Of a stretch of DNA of 64,000 nt, positions 38,837 to 49,233 are shown one piece after another (position 1 is the first letter of the stretch; the number at the start of each line of letters is the position of its first letter). Source of the stretch: Flavobacterium humidisoli. Lineage in GTDB: Bacteria; Bacteroidota; Bacteroidia; Flavobacteriales; Flavobacteriaceae. Below the pieces are notes generated by a model. That model saw nothing but the letters and a program-made list of their open reading frames with translations. It was not told the DNA's origin and made no database searches. The DNA is taken from positions 372,001 through 436,000 of the forward strand of contig NZ_CP096829.1 of assembly GCF_023272795.1 (NCBI RefSeq), given 5' to 3'. Position numbers and translations under genes: made by a program.

Positions 38837-40192
38837 CTAATTAATCAACCCTTTTACTTCGTCAAAATTTAAACCTCCATAGTTTCCTGAACTCATCAAT
38901 AAAAGTGCAGAATTATCTAAATTTAAGTTGAATAAGTATTCTTTAAATTCAGCTGGATTGGTATAAATAATTAAATCTTTTCTATTGAATGCTGTAGCAA
39001 TCTGTTCATATGTTACTTCCTCTAATTGTTTAATTTTCACCGCATCTGGAGAATAGAAAACTACTGCAACATCGGCATATTCCAAAGCACCTTCATACTC
39101 TTTTAAAAACTCCGCATTTAAACTGCTGTAAGTATGTAATTCTAAACAAGCCACCAAAGTTCTATTTGGGTATTGCTCTTTTACAGCTTTTGTTGTTGCT
39201 GCTACTTTACTAGGCGAATGCGCAAAATCTTTATAAGCTACTTTTCCTTTTCCTTCCGCAATTTTCTCCAAACGTTTAGACGCACCTTTAAAACTTGCAA
39301 TTGCTTCGTAAAAATCGGCTTCGTCTACGCCCATATTTTGACAGATCCATTTTGCTCCAGCCAAATTATTTAAGTTATGCGCTCCAAAAACTTCAATTGG
39401 CATATCACCTTCTGGGGTTTTCAATAAAGTTACACCGTCACTCACAGAATATTCTGGAGTTGAATACGCAATTTTTCTAATCGGATTTGTGGCAGCTTCT
39501 GAAACAAGTTTTACTTCTGGATCATTTTCGTTATAAACCAAAATTCCTCCGTTTGTAATTTTTTCGATGAAAATCTCAAACTGTTCAACGTAGTTTTCAT
39601 ACGTTGGAAAAACATTAATATGATCCCAAGCAATTCCAGAAATCAAAGCAATGTTTGGCTGATATAAATGAAATTTAGGACGTTTGTCAATTGGAGAAGA
39701 TAAATACTCATCACCTTCCAAAACCATAAAATCATTTTCTTCAGTTAGATGCACCATTGTATCAAAACCTTCCAACTGTGCTCCAACCATATAATCGACA
39801 GCAATATTATGATAATGCATTACATGCAAAATCATAGAAGTAATCGTTGTTTTTCCGTGAGAACCACCAATTACGACACGAGTTTTATTTTTAGATTGTT
39901 CGTATAAAAATTCTGGATACGAATAGATTTTCAAACCTAATTCCTGCGCTTTTAATAATTCAGGATTATTTGCTTTTGCATGCATTCCTAAAATAATCGC
40001 ATCAATATCTGAAGTGATTTTTTCTGGAAACCAACCCATTTCTGCAGGAAGAATTCCTTTTTTCTCTAATCTTGATTTTGAAGGTTCAAAAATAGCATCA
40101 TCACTTCCTGTAACCTGATATCCTTTATTATGTAATGCTAATGCAAGGTTGTGCATAGCGCTTCCGCCAATGGCGATGAAATGTGTTTTCAT
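38837..40192 (-). CDS. mpl: UDP-N-acetylmuramate:tripeptide ligase Mpl (peptidoglycan recycling)
   Basis: A 451-residue Mur ligase that reattaches recycled L-Ala-gamma-D-Glu-meso-DAP to UDP-MurNAc. The N-terminal Rossmann domain has HFIAIGGSAMHNLALALHNKG. The ATP-binding loop is GGSHGKTT, followed by LEGDEYLSSPIDKRPKF (a metal-binding region typical of Mpl) and SGIAWDHINVFPTYENY. The C-terminal domain begins near DFAHSPSKVAATT. GMHAKANNPEL and this DEY motif favour Mpl over MurC. It stands alone and is followed by a strong terminator. Confidence 0.9.
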   Translation of the reverse strand: MKTHFIAIGGSAMHNLALALHNKGYQVTGSDDAIFEPSKSRLEKKGILPAEMGWFPEKITSDIDAIILGMHAKANNPELLKAQELGLKIYSYPEFLYEQSKNKTRVVIGGSHGKTTITSMILHVMHYHNIAVDYMVGAQLEGFDTMVHLTEENDFMVLEGDEYLSSPIDKRPKFHLYQPNIALISGIAWDHINVFPTYENYVEQFEIFIEKITNGGILVYNENDPEVKLVSEAATNPIRKIAYSTPEYSVSDGVTLLKTPEGDMPIEVFGAHNLNNLAGAKWICQNMGVDEADFYEAIASFKGASKRLEKIAEGKGKVAYKDFAHSPSKVAATTKAVKEQYPNRTLVACLELHTYSSLNAEFLKEYEGALEYADVAVVFYSPDAVKIKQLEEVTYEQIATAFNRKDLIIYTNPAEFKEYLFNLNLDNSALLLMSSGNYGGLNFDEVKGLIN

Positions 40193-40199
40193 TTAAAAT

Positions 40200-40232
40200 G
40201 TTTAATCGTTAAACTGTTTAATCGGTTAATCG
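40200..40232. repeat. Short inverted/direct repeat upstream of mpl
   Basis: GTTTAATCGTTAAAC (40200-40214) is a small hairpin with a TCG loop, followed at 40216 by a second GTTTAATCG and a GTTAATCG. It lies in the divergent gap between mpl and the alpha-2-macroglobulin gene. Confidence 0.5.
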
Positions 40233-40405
40233 AAATGGCAAATAACTTATTAAACTCAATAATTATTCTTCAAAAATAAGGAATTATAGATTCTATCATT
40301 TGGTTTTAAAGATAAATTGTTAATTTGTACGAAATTTATTTTAAAAAAACAGCAGCACTCCCAACCTTCTTTAAAAACAGAGCATCTTTAGATTAAAACT
40401 ATCTT

Positions 40406-43400
40406 ATGAAAAATATATTATTTGTATTCTTATTGGTTTCTACAACCCTTCTTGGTCAGCAAAATGATAAAAAATGGAATAATGTTATTGCATTGGAAAA
40501 CGAAGGAAAAATAAAATCTGCAAACGAAATCGTTGCTAAAATTTACAGAAAAACAATAAATCAGAAAGACGAAGTTGAGATGATAAGATGTTTTTTCTAT
40601 GAATCTAAATATCTACAGGTTTTTGATCAAAATGCACAGACTAAAATTTTAAATAATCTCAAAACAGATATTAATCGTGTTTCTATTCCCTCGAAAGCCA
40701 TTTTGAATTTGGTTTATGCTAAATGTTTAACCGATTATTACACTATCAACCGATATCAAATTGACAGAAGAACAAACACAACCATTTCAGATAATGACTT
40801 CTTAACTTGGACTGAAAACAATTTCACTTCACAAATCAATCTTGCTTTAAAAAACGCATTGGAAAATGAGGCTGTTTTAAAAACCACTCCTTTAACAAAA
40901 TATGAAGCTATATTTGATTATCCTACGATAGAAAAATTCAAAACTCTTAATTTACTAGATTATGTAATTTCAGAAAACATTACAATTCAGTCACAAAAAA
41001 TTCGTTCTTGGGAAATTAAAAAAGATGATTTTTTTGCTTTTAAAAAAGATCTTTTAGGAAATTCAAATGATTTTCTAAAACTAAATTTTGATTCTGTTTC
41101 TAACGAAAATCTTAAGGTGATTTTGAAACTTTATCAAAAACAAGAAATTAATAATCCTTCAGCAGATAACATCTGGCAAAGGATTCAATTCAGCAAAAAT
41201 TATATTGTTGATATTGATGCAGATTATGTAAAAACTTTGACAGCACTTCAAAAACAAACAAATGACATAAGTCTTATTCAAAATATTCAACTCGAAAAAG
41301 CTTATTATTTATCTAAACACGCTTCAAAATATAATTATCCAGATTATAATATCAAAGCAATTGCTACTTTAGATAGTATCCTTAAAACAGAAAACAAATC
41401 CAATGCTTACAAACTGGCGCTTAAGAAGAAAGAAGATATTTTACGCAAATTTATAAATGTACAGCTTCAAAAATTCGTTTACAATAATGAAAATATGAGA
41501 GGTTTAATTCAATATCAAAATATTGAAAATCTTAAAATTTCATTCTTTAAAATCAATCAGGCACAAATTAATTTGGTTAAAGATTATCCGAAAGATACCA
41601 TAATTGAAAATATAGTCAAAAAAATAAAACCCACAACTTCGCAAACCTATACACTTATAAATAAAAAAGATTACTATGAATATTCGACAGAAGTTTTGCT
41701 TCCGAAATTAGAAACAGGTTCTTATTTGGTATATTTTGAAAGTAATTCTGACGTAAAAGGCAAAAAAGCGACTGCTTTTGAAACTATAACTGTTTCTCAA
41801 TTTATTGTTTTGTGTTCAAAAAACGAAAAGTTCGAAAATTATCAGGTTTTAGATCGAAAGACTGGAAAACCTTTAGAAAATGTAATAGTAAAAACTCCAT
41901 TTTTTTCAGTGAAAACCAATAAAAATGGAAATGCTGAGTTGGATAAAGTAAAAGAAGGCCAAAATAAACTCATCTCTTTCTACACTGCAAATGACACACT
42001 TTCGTTAGATAAAAATTATATTTATTATAACGCCGAATATCTGGATAATGAAAATCCAAAAATTAGCGCTACAGTACAATTCTATCTTGACCGAGCTATT
42101 TATCGTCCGGGGCAAACAGTATATTATAAAGGAATTGCTGTACAGAGATTAAAAGGCAAAGTTTCTGTAGTTCCATACACCTCATTTAAAATTACTGTTG
42201 AAGATTCTAATCGAAATGATTTTAAAGAATTTGACGTCACTACAAATGAATTTGGATCTTTTTCTGGAGAATTTATTTTACCAAAAACAGGACTTACTGG
42301 TACTTTTACCATTAAAGCAGATGAACCAGATGAATATGAAAAAGACAAAGCTTATGATAAAACTAAAGAGAAACATCCATTTTGGGACAATGTTAACTTG
42401 TCTTACTCAGATTTACTTTTTAAAGTTGAAGAATATAAACGTCCGAAATTTGAAGTCAATTTTGAACCTAAAAAAGAGAGTTTCGAGCTTAACAAACTGG
42501 TAAAAGTAAACGGAACAGCAAAAGCTTTTGCAGGAAGCACTATTTCTGATTCGAAAGTAACTTATAGTGTTATCAGAAGTATAAATTATTTTAGAAATTA
42601 CTATTCGCAAGAATCTATTAAAGTACTAAAAACAGGAGAAACGAAAACGGATGCATCAGGAAAATTTACGATTGATTTTACAGCACTTCCTTCGGAAAAT
42701 GCTATAAAAGAAAAACTTCCAGTTTTTTCATATTTGATAAAAGTTTCTGTAACCGATATTAATGGCGAGACGCACGATGCTCAAACTACTATAAATGTGG
42801 GGTATCATGATTTAGAACTTAGTACTGCTGTTAAAGACGTACTATTAACCAAAAACAAAAATGATATCAAACTTTCGAGTACTAATTTAAATGGCGAATC
42901 GAAATCGGTTAAAGGAGAAATAAAGATTTATTTTCTTAATCCGATCTCTAAAAAATTCAAAACACGAGTTTTTTCTGAGCCCGATATAGAAGGGTTTTCA
43001 GATAAAGAATTTGAAAAACTGTTTCCTTACGAATCCAACGTAAAATTAAAAGATAAAACACCAGAAACTTTAGTATTTTCTAAAGAGATCAACACACAAA
43101 CCGACAAAGAACTTCCTTTAGATTTTATTTCTAATTACCAATCTGGAAACTATAAAGTTGTCTTTTCAGCTCAAGATAGCTTTGGAAATTTAATTAAACA
43201 CAGTTCAACTTTTAAAATTAAACAAAGCAAAGATAAATTTGATACAAGCAGGCTATTTACTGTTGCTCAAATAAATTCTGATGCCAGAAAAGATGGCTTT
43301 GCATTAATAAAATTAGTTTCCGTCATACCAGATTTATATGTTATAGGTATTGCTAATTTTGAAGGCAATATCTTTTCAGAAGAAACGTATCACATTGTAA

Positions 43401-46400
43401 ATCATGAAACGGTAATTAAAATTCCAATTAAAAAAGAGTTCAAAGACATTGTTACAATTAATTTTGAAAGTGTTTTTGAAAATGAAAAATTTGATAGTAG
43501 CATTTCTGTGATCTTGAAATTAGAAAAACCAGAGTTAAAATTTGATGTAGGCACCTTTAGAAGTAAGTTACAACCAGGAAGCACCGAAAATTGGTCTTTT
43601 AAACTTACAGCAACAGCAACAAAAAAAGAAGCTGAAGTTTTGGCATCTATGTATGACACTTCTTTGGATCAATTTGCGACAAAAAATTGGGAAAAGTGGA
43701 ATAGTGGAAGTATCGTACGTGGCACATCTAAATCCGTCTTAGGAAGTGAAAAAACGAGTACAATTCTCTCTAATTTAAATAGTGCATCTAAAAAAATAGA
43801 ACTTAAAAATGAAAGCACCAAATTAATCTGGTTCGGATTTGACTTTAACAACACAAATTATAATACACTTTATCTTCAAAGAGAATATCAAAGACAATTA
43901 ACAAAAAAAGTTAAAAAACCTTTAAACGCTAAATTGATTTCTGGTATTGTAACAGATTTGGCAAACATTCCAACTCCCGGTGTCAGCGTTAATGTTAAAG
44001 ATACACAACGAACTACAGTAACCGATTTTGATGGATACTATGAAATTGAAGCGAAAGAAAATGAAGAACTTGTGTTCTCCTTAATTGGGTTTAAAAGCCA
44101 GTCTATAAAAGTTGCTCAAGACAAAACAATCAATTTCACACTAAAAGAAGAATCAAATAATTTACAAGAAGTTGTTGTTACTGCTAATGGCATAAAAAAA
44201 GAAAAAAAATCACTTGCTTATGCAACAACGCAAGTTACATCCCAATCTGAACTTGTTCAAGAAGACAATACGGTTTATAATACTGCCGGAAGTATAGAGA
44301 CATTTGATGGCAAAGTTGCCGGTATAAGTGTAAGCGACTATAAAGTTATGATTAAAGGGAACGGTTCGATATCAGGCACAAATCCTCGAATGTATGTAGT
44401 TGACGGAATAATAGTAGCCAATGTAGAAAATGTAGACCCAAAAGATATTTTAGCAATCGATGTTTTAAAAAACGAAAAAGCAACTGCCCTCTACGGAAGC
44501 AAAGCGGCAAATGGAGTAATTATAATTACAACAAAGAAAGCACTAGAAGAATTAACCCAAGTAAAAGCGAGAAAAAATCTTTCTGAAACGGCATTCTTTT
44601 TTCCAAATTTAAAAACGGATTCTAAAGGAAAAGTAAGTTTCAATTTCACATCACCAGAAGCTTTAACGGCTTGGAAACTTCGCTTGTTAGCTCACAATAA
44701 AGATGCAGTTTCTGGTTATTTGGAGAAAAGTGTTATTACTCAAAAAGAATTAATGGTGTTGCCTAATTTTCCACGCTTTTTTAGAGAAAAAGACACTATT
44801 GTAATAAGTGCAAAAATTTCAAATGTTACTGCTGAAGCAAAAACTGGAATCGCAAGTTTACAGTTTTTTGATGCGGTAACAATGCAACCAATCGATGCCA
44901 AAATGCTGAATGCGAAAAATATCAAAAACTTTACAATTCCAGCTTACGGAAATACAACTACAAACTGGACCATAACAATTCCTGAAGGTTTACAAGGTAT
45001 TCAATATAAAATCGTCGCAAAAGCGGGCAATTTTTCTGACGGAGAAGAAAACATTCTTCCTGTTCTGACCAATAATATTCTCGTGACAGAAAATATTCCG
45101 ATTTGGGTACGCGAGAATTCAACAAAAGAATACACATTCGAAAACTTAAAGAACAATAATTCAACGACTTTAAAAAGCCATCAATTTACGTTGGAATATA
45201 CTTCTAATCCAACTTGGATTGCCGTTCAATCTTTGCCTTACTTAATGGAATATGAACACGACTGTGCCGAACAGACTTTTGCAAGATATTATGCCAATGC
45301 TTTAGCTTCAGAAATCATTTCCAGTAATCCAAAGATTGCTGCGGTATTTGAAAATTGGAAAAAAAGCGGAAAACCGATTTCCAAATTAGAAGAAAATGAA
45401 GAACTGAAAGCATTGATTTTAGCCGAAACACCTTGGTTAAATGATGCGCAAAGTGAAGATGAAAAGAAAAAGAATATGGCTCTTTTATTCGATTTAGAAA
45501 AAATGAAAACTTCACAAGAAACTACTTTTGATAAGTTAAAGCAAAAACAAAAACCTTCTGGTGCTTTTGGCTGGTTTGACGGAAGTGATGAAAGCGAATA
45601 TATTACTAGACATATTTTGGCTGGTTTAGGTCATTTAAAAAAACTAAGTAAAAACAATGTTTCTAAAATTGATGAAATTGCAAAAACTGGAATTCCATTT
45701 TTAGACGAGAAGTTTTTAGACTATCATAAAACAAGAACAAAAAATTTAAAAGCAACAGATAAATTAATCTGGATCAATCCATATTCTGATTTGCACTACT
45801 TGTATACCAGAAGTTTTTATTTAGAGAAATATCCCTTTTCTGATACTTTGAAAAAAGCAACAAAAGTATATCTGGAAACTGCAAAAAAAGATTGGCTAAA
45901 TTATTCTATTTATGAAAAGGGTTTAGCTGCATTGACTTTAAATCGTTTTGGAGAAAAAGAAAGCGCTAAAAAAATAATTGAAAACCTAAAAGAAACATCA
46001 TCAAACAATGAAGATTGGGGAATGTATTGGATTGCCAATAAATCGGGATGGTATTGGTATCAAGCTCCAATCGAAACTCAAGCATTATTGATTGAGGCTT
46101 TCGCCGAAATAACGAATGATACCAAATCTGTTGATGCTATGAAAGTTTGGTTATTAAAAAACAAACAAACCAAAAACTGGCCAACAACAAAATCAACAAC
46201 CGAAGCAATTTATGCCTTATTAATACAGGGAACAGATTGGCTTTCAGTAAAAGATAATACTGTTATAAAATTGGGAGATGAAAAAATCATAACCAAAAAA
46301 CTGGCAGAAAACGAAAAAGAAGCCGAAACAGGTTACATCAAACTAAACTGGCAGGCAAATGAAGTAAAGAAAGAAATGACAACTATCAAAATTCAAAACA

Positions 46401-46900
46401 AGTCTAATGTTCCTGCTTTTGGCGGCGCTTATTGGCAGTATTTTGAAGATTTAGATAAAATCAAAAATAATACTGGCGCAGTTTTATCAGTTTCTAAAGA
46501 ATTGTATTTGAAAAAAAGCACTTTAAAAGGCGACGAATTACAAAGAATAACAACTAAAAATCCTTTAAAAATTGGAGATTTAGTTACAGTTCGATTAGTT
46601 ATTACTTCAAAAGAAGACACCGAATACATTCATTTGAAAGATATGCGTGCTTCTTGTTTTGAACCGGTAAATGTTCTTTCGCAATATCAATATAAAGAGC
46701 GGTTAGGATATTACATGAGCACAAAAGATGCAGCAACACATTTCTTCTTTGATCAAATAACGAAAGGAACCTATGTTTTAGAATATGACATTCGAGTAAA
46801 TAACAGCGGCGAATTCTCAAACGGAATTACTACAATTCAAAGCATGTATGTACCAGAATTTGCAAGTCACACAAAAGGAATTCGAGTAAAAGTGAATTAG
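40406..46900 (+). CDS. Alpha-2-macroglobulin-like protein with embedded CarboxypepD_reg and TonB-plug domains
   Basis: A 2164-residue secreted protein (signal peptide MKNILFVFLLVSTTLLG). Macroglobulin-type domains follow, with the strap DRAIYRPGQTV at 562-572. At about 1177-1250 is a CarboxypepD_reg-like domain (ISGIVTDLANIPTPGVSV...DFDGYYEI). At 1255-1378 is a plug-like domain (EVVVTANGIKKEKKSL, GKVAGISV, VVDGIIV, ATALYGSKAANGVIIITTKK). The A2M core resumes near 1394 (FFFPNLKTDSKGKVSFNF). The thioester motif CAEQ starts at Cys1620 inside a helical TED domain. Bacterial macroglobulins trap attacking proteases, but the inserted SusC-like part is not explained by that role. There is no PbpC neighbour. 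It converges on the S46 peptidase gene. Confidence 0.9.
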   Translation: MKNILFVFLLVSTTLLGQQNDKKWNNVIALENEGKIKSANEIVAKIYRKTINQKDEVEMIRCFFYESKYLQVFDQNAQTKILNNLKTDINRVSIPSKAILNLVYAKCLTDYYTINRYQIDRRTNTTISDNDFLTWTENNFTSQINLALKNALENEAVLKTTPLTKYEAIFDYPTIEKFKTLNLLDYVISENITIQSQKIRSWEIKKDDFFAFKKDLLGNSNDFLKLNFDSVSNENLKVILKLYQKQEINNPSADNIWQRIQFSKNYIVDIDADYVKTLTALQKQTNDISLIQNIQLEKAYYLSKHASKYNYPDYNIKAIATLDSILKTENKSNAYKLALKKKEDILRKFINVQLQKFVYNNENMRGLIQYQNIENLKISFFKINQAQINLVKDYPKDTIIENIVKKIKPTTSQTYTLINKKDYYEYSTEVLLPKLETGSYLVYFESNSDVKGKKATAFETITVSQFIVLCSKNEKFENYQVLDRKTGKPLENVIVKTPFFSVKTNKNGNAELDKVKEGQNKLISFYTANDTLSLDKNYIYYNAEYLDNENPKISATVQFYLDRAIYRPGQTVYYKGIAVQRLKGKVSVVPYTSFKITVEDSNRNDFKEFDVTTNEFGSFSGEFILPKTGLTGTFTIKADEPDEYEKDKAYDKTKEKHPFWDNVNLSYSDLLFKVEEYKRPKFEVNFEPKKESFELNKLVKVNGTAKAFAGSTISDSKVTYSVIRSINYFRNYYSQESIKVLKTGETKTDASGKFTIDFTALPSENAIKEKLPVFSYLIKVSVTDINGETHDAQTTINVGYHDLELSTAVKDVLLTKNKNDIKLSSTNLNGESKSVKGEIKIYFLNPISKKFKTRVFSEPDIEGFSDKEFEKLFPYESNVKLKDKTPETLVFSKEINTQTDKELPLDFISNYQSGNYKVVFSAQDSFGNLIKHSSTFKIKQSKDKFDTSRLFTVAQINSDARKDGFALIKLVSVIPDLYVIGIANFEGNIFSEETYHIVNHETVIKIPIKKEFKDIVTINFESVFENEKFDSSISVILKLEKPELKFDVGTFRSKLQPGSTENWSFKLTATATKKEAEVLASMYDTSLDQFATKNWEKWNSGSIVRGTSKSVLGSEKTSTILSNLNSASKKIELKNESTKLIWFGFDFNNTNYNTLYLQREYQRQLTKKVKKPLNAKLISGIVTDLANIPTPGVSVNVKDTQRTTVTDFDGYYEIEAKENEELVFSLIGFKSQSIKVAQDKTINFTLKEESNNLQEVVVTANGIKKEKKSLAYATTQVTSQSELVQEDNTVYNTAGSIETFDGKVAGISVSDYKVMIKGNGSISGTNPRMYVVDGIIVANVENVDPKDILAIDVLKNEKATALYGSKAANGVIIITTKKALEELTQVKARKNLSETAFFFPNLKTDSKGKVSFNFTSPEALTAWKLRLLAHNKDAVSGYLEKSVITQKELMVLPNFPRFFREKDTIVISAKISNVTAEAKTGIASLQFFDAVTMQPIDAKMLNAKNIKNFTIPAYGNTTTNWTITIPEGLQGIQYKIVAKAGNFSDGEENILPVLTNNILVTENIPIWVRENSTKEYTFENLKNNNSTTLKSHQFTLEYTSNPTWIAVQSLPYLMEYEHDCAEQTFARYYANALASEIISSNPKIAAVFENWKKSGKPISKLEENEELKALILAETPWLNDAQSEDEKKKNMALLFDLEKMKTSQETTFDKLKQKQKPSGAFGWFDGSDESEYITRHILAGLGHLKKLSKNNVSKIDEIAKTGIPFLDEKFLDYHKTRTKNLKATDKLIWINPYSDLHYLYTRSFYLEKYPFSDTLKKATKVYLETAKKDWLNYSIYEKGLAALTLNRFGEKESAKKIIENLKETSSNNEDWGMYWIANKSGWYWYQAPIETQALLIEAFAEITNDTKSVDAMKVWLLKNKQTKNWPTTKSTTEAIYALLIQGTDWLSVKDNTVIKLGDEKIITKKLAENEKEAETGYIKLNWQANEVKKEMTTIKIQNKSNVPAFGGAYWQYFEDLDKIKNNTGAVLSVSKELYLKKSTLKGDELQRITTKNPLKIGDLVTVRLVITSKEDTEYIHLKDMRASCFEPVNVLSQYQYKERLGYYMSTKDAATHFFFDQITKGTYVLEYDIRVNNSGEFSNGITTIQSMYVPEFASHTKGIRVKVN

Positions 46901-46901
46901 A

Positions 46902-46978
46902 AATTCCAATTTTTAAATTCCAAATTCCAAGGAAAGTATATAATGTATCTTTTTGTCAGTCTGAGCGAAGTCGAAGAC
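46902..46978. repeat. AAATTCCAA repeats and a CTGAGCGAAGTCGAAG element
   Basis: AAATTCCAA-type units occur at 46902-46930. A 24-nt motif at 46955-46978 contains CTGAGCGAAGTCGAAG, a widely dispersed intergenic sequence in Bacteroidota. Both lie between the macroglobulin gene and the shared terminator. Confidence 0.6.
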
Positions 46979-47036
46979 CCGTTCCAATTGGCAAGCCTTA
47001 GAATCTGCTCAGGACGCCATAGTGTACAATAATAAA

Positions 47037-47065
47037 AAACCCGACAGCTTAAAACTGTCGGGTTT
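47037..47065. terminator. Bidirectional terminator between the macroglobulin and S46 genes
   Basis: An 11-bp stem (47037-47047 with 47055-47065), core CCCGACAG/CTGTCGGG, with a 7-nt loop. T-rich on both sides, between convergent genes. Confidence 0.9.
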
Positions 47066-47088
47066 AATTTTATATAAAGAAATGAAAA

Positions 47089-49233
47089 TTATTTCACAAT
47101 CGTCAATTCATCAATAATATTTTTAGCTCCAGCGTATTTGTCAATAATCCAAAGTACATAACGAATATCAACGTTGATCGTTCTTTGTAATTTAGGATCA
47201 AAGATAACGTCTCCAGCCATAGCTTCGATATTTCCATCAAAAGCAATTCCAATTAATTCTCCTTTTCCGTTAAGAACCGGCGAACCTGAATTTCCTCCAG
47301 TGATATCGTTATCAGTTAAGAAGTTTACTGGCATGTAACCTGCTTTGTCAGCATATTGTCCGAAATCTTTTTTCTTGTTCAATTCCAATAAACGAGCTGG
47401 CAAGTCAAATTCTTGATCTCCTGCTTTGTATTTTTTAACCATACTTTCCATTGTAGTATAGTTATTGATTTTTGCATCGTTACGAGGATCTGCAGGTAAA
47501 GCACGAACTTTTCCGTAAGTTAACCTCAACGTAGAGTTTGCATCAGGATATTTAATTGCATTCAATTTAGATTCTCTCAAACCTTCAACCAATTTACGGT
47601 AAGCAGTTGCAAAACCATCATCAGCTTTTGCTTGATCGTCTGTTTTAGAACGGTATTTTGTCAATAAATCATTAGAAATAATATACAACGGATCGTGTAC
47701 AATTGCTAATGGCTTTGGATCAGCTAAAAATGCTAATACTTTTTCTTTATTTGTAAAATAACTAATCTCCGTTGCTTTTGCTACATCTGCAGTAAAGTCA
47801 CCATTGTTAGCTGTTTTCATTTTTGCAATCTCTGAAGCAAGTCCATATTCAGCACCTTTTGAAGCGTACAAATTCAATTGGGCTGTCAAAATGTCTTTTT
47901 CTAATGGAGCATAAAACTCACCATAAATGCTTTCAACCATTGCATTGATTTTAGGAAGCATTTCTGCTTTCTTAGCATCATTTTCTTTGTAGTAAGCAAT
48001 TAATGCATTTCCTAAATTAGCAGGTCCAGTTGCATAACTAGAAGTACGTAAAAGCTGCATCAAATAATTATCGTGACGTGCTTTTAAGTTTGTTTCTCTG
48101 TAATAATCGTTGATAGTCGGAATTACATTCTCGTACTTTTCTTTGTTTGCAGGTTTACTTGCCCACTCGTAGAATTTATCTTCTTGTTCTGCTTTTGTAT
48201 CAACAGTTCCAGCTTTTGTTAAAGCATCGATCATACCTTGACGGTTTTTCCAGTAGTTTGCAGTCGAAGCATATTTAGAAGCATAGTCTAAACGAACAGT
48301 TGCATCTTTATCCATATACTTTTTCATTACGTCCATTCCGGTTTTTGCACCTTCAACCCAAGCAGGATAAGCATATTTAATATTTTGCTCAATTCCTCCA
48401 GCTGGCATCCAACGGTTTGTTCTTCCTGGATAACCCAAGATCATTGCAAAATCATTTTCTTTTACTCCTTTTAAACTTACAGGTAAATGATGTTTTGGTT
48501 GCAAAGGCACATTGTCTTTAGAATATGCAGCAGGATTTCCGTCTTTATCTGCATAAACTCTAAACATAGAGAAATCTCCAGTTTGACGAGGCCATTCCCA
48601 GTTGTCTGTATCTCCACCAAATTTACCAACACTTTCAGGAGGAGTTCCAACTAAACGTACATCTGTGTAATCTTGGTAAACAAAATAGTAATATTCATTT
48701 CCTTGAAAGAAAGGACGAACAGAAACAGTGTATTTTCCATTTTCGCTATTTTCTTTTTCAATTAAAGCGATTTCTTGCTGAATGATTTTGTTTCTTTCCG
48801 TTTCTGTCATAGTATCATTTACTTTAGACAAGATTCTTTTTGAGACATCATCCATACGAACAAAGAAACGAACGTATAAAGATTTAGGCTTTAGTTCTTC
48901 TGAACGATTTTTTGCCCAAAAACCATTTTTCAAATGATTTTGTTCTGCTGTTGAAAGTTCTGCAATCGCGCTATATCCACAGTGATGATTAGTCAATACC
49001 AATCCGCTGTTTGAAACGATTTCAGCAGTACATCCTCCATTGAATTGTACAATCGCATCTTTTAAGCTATGATTGTTGATACTGTAAATTTCTTCGGCTG
49101 TCAATTGCAAGCCCATTTTTTCCATATCCCTATGGTTCAATCTTTCGATAAACATCAAAAACCACATTCCTTCATCGGCTCTCATTGGGAAAGCCATAAG
49201 GCACATGGTCAAGAATAAAATTACTTTTTTCAT
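47089..49233 (-). CDS. S46-family dipeptidyl-peptidase, DPP7-type
   Basis: A 714-residue secreted serine exopeptidase (signal peptide ending near residue 18). The chymotrypsin-like triad is visible: His84 in TNHHCGY, Asp in GGDTDNWEWPR, and Ser649 in GGNSGSPVLNGKGELIG. Eighteen residues after the Ser, where DPP11 enzymes carry an Arg that selects acidic P1 residues, this protein has Gly667. That predicts DPP7-like preference for hydrophobic P1. The role is probably periplasmic release of dipeptides from peptides, consistent with growth on protein. Confidence 0.92.
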   Translation of the reverse strand: MKKVILFLTMCLMAFPMRADEGMWFLMFIERLNHRDMEKMGLQLTAEEIYSINNHSLKDAIVQFNGGCTAEIVSNSGLVLTNHHCGYSAIAELSTAEQNHLKNGFWAKNRSEELKPKSLYVRFFVRMDDVSKRILSKVNDTMTETERNKIIQQEIALIEKENSENGKYTVSVRPFFQGNEYYYFVYQDYTDVRLVGTPPESVGKFGGDTDNWEWPRQTGDFSMFRVYADKDGNPAAYSKDNVPLQPKHHLPVSLKGVKENDFAMILGYPGRTNRWMPAGGIEQNIKYAYPAWVEGAKTGMDVMKKYMDKDATVRLDYASKYASTANYWKNRQGMIDALTKAGTVDTKAEQEDKFYEWASKPANKEKYENVIPTINDYYRETNLKARHDNYLMQLLRTSSYATGPANLGNALIAYYKENDAKKAEMLPKINAMVESIYGEFYAPLEKDILTAQLNLYASKGAEYGLASEIAKMKTANNGDFTADVAKATEISYFTNKEKVLAFLADPKPLAIVHDPLYIISNDLLTKYRSKTDDQAKADDGFATAYRKLVEGLRESKLNAIKYPDANSTLRLTYGKVRALPADPRNDAKINNYTTMESMVKKYKAGDQEFDLPARLLELNKKKDFGQYADKAGYMPVNFLTDNDITGGNSGSPVLNGKGELIGIAFDGNIEAMAGDVIFDPKLQRTINVDIRYVLWIIDKYAGAKNIIDELTIVK

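Noticed and set aside
42124..46820. Many short frames on the minus strand under the macroglobulin gene
   Set aside because: They are shadows of an AT-rich, long gene and have no start or family support.
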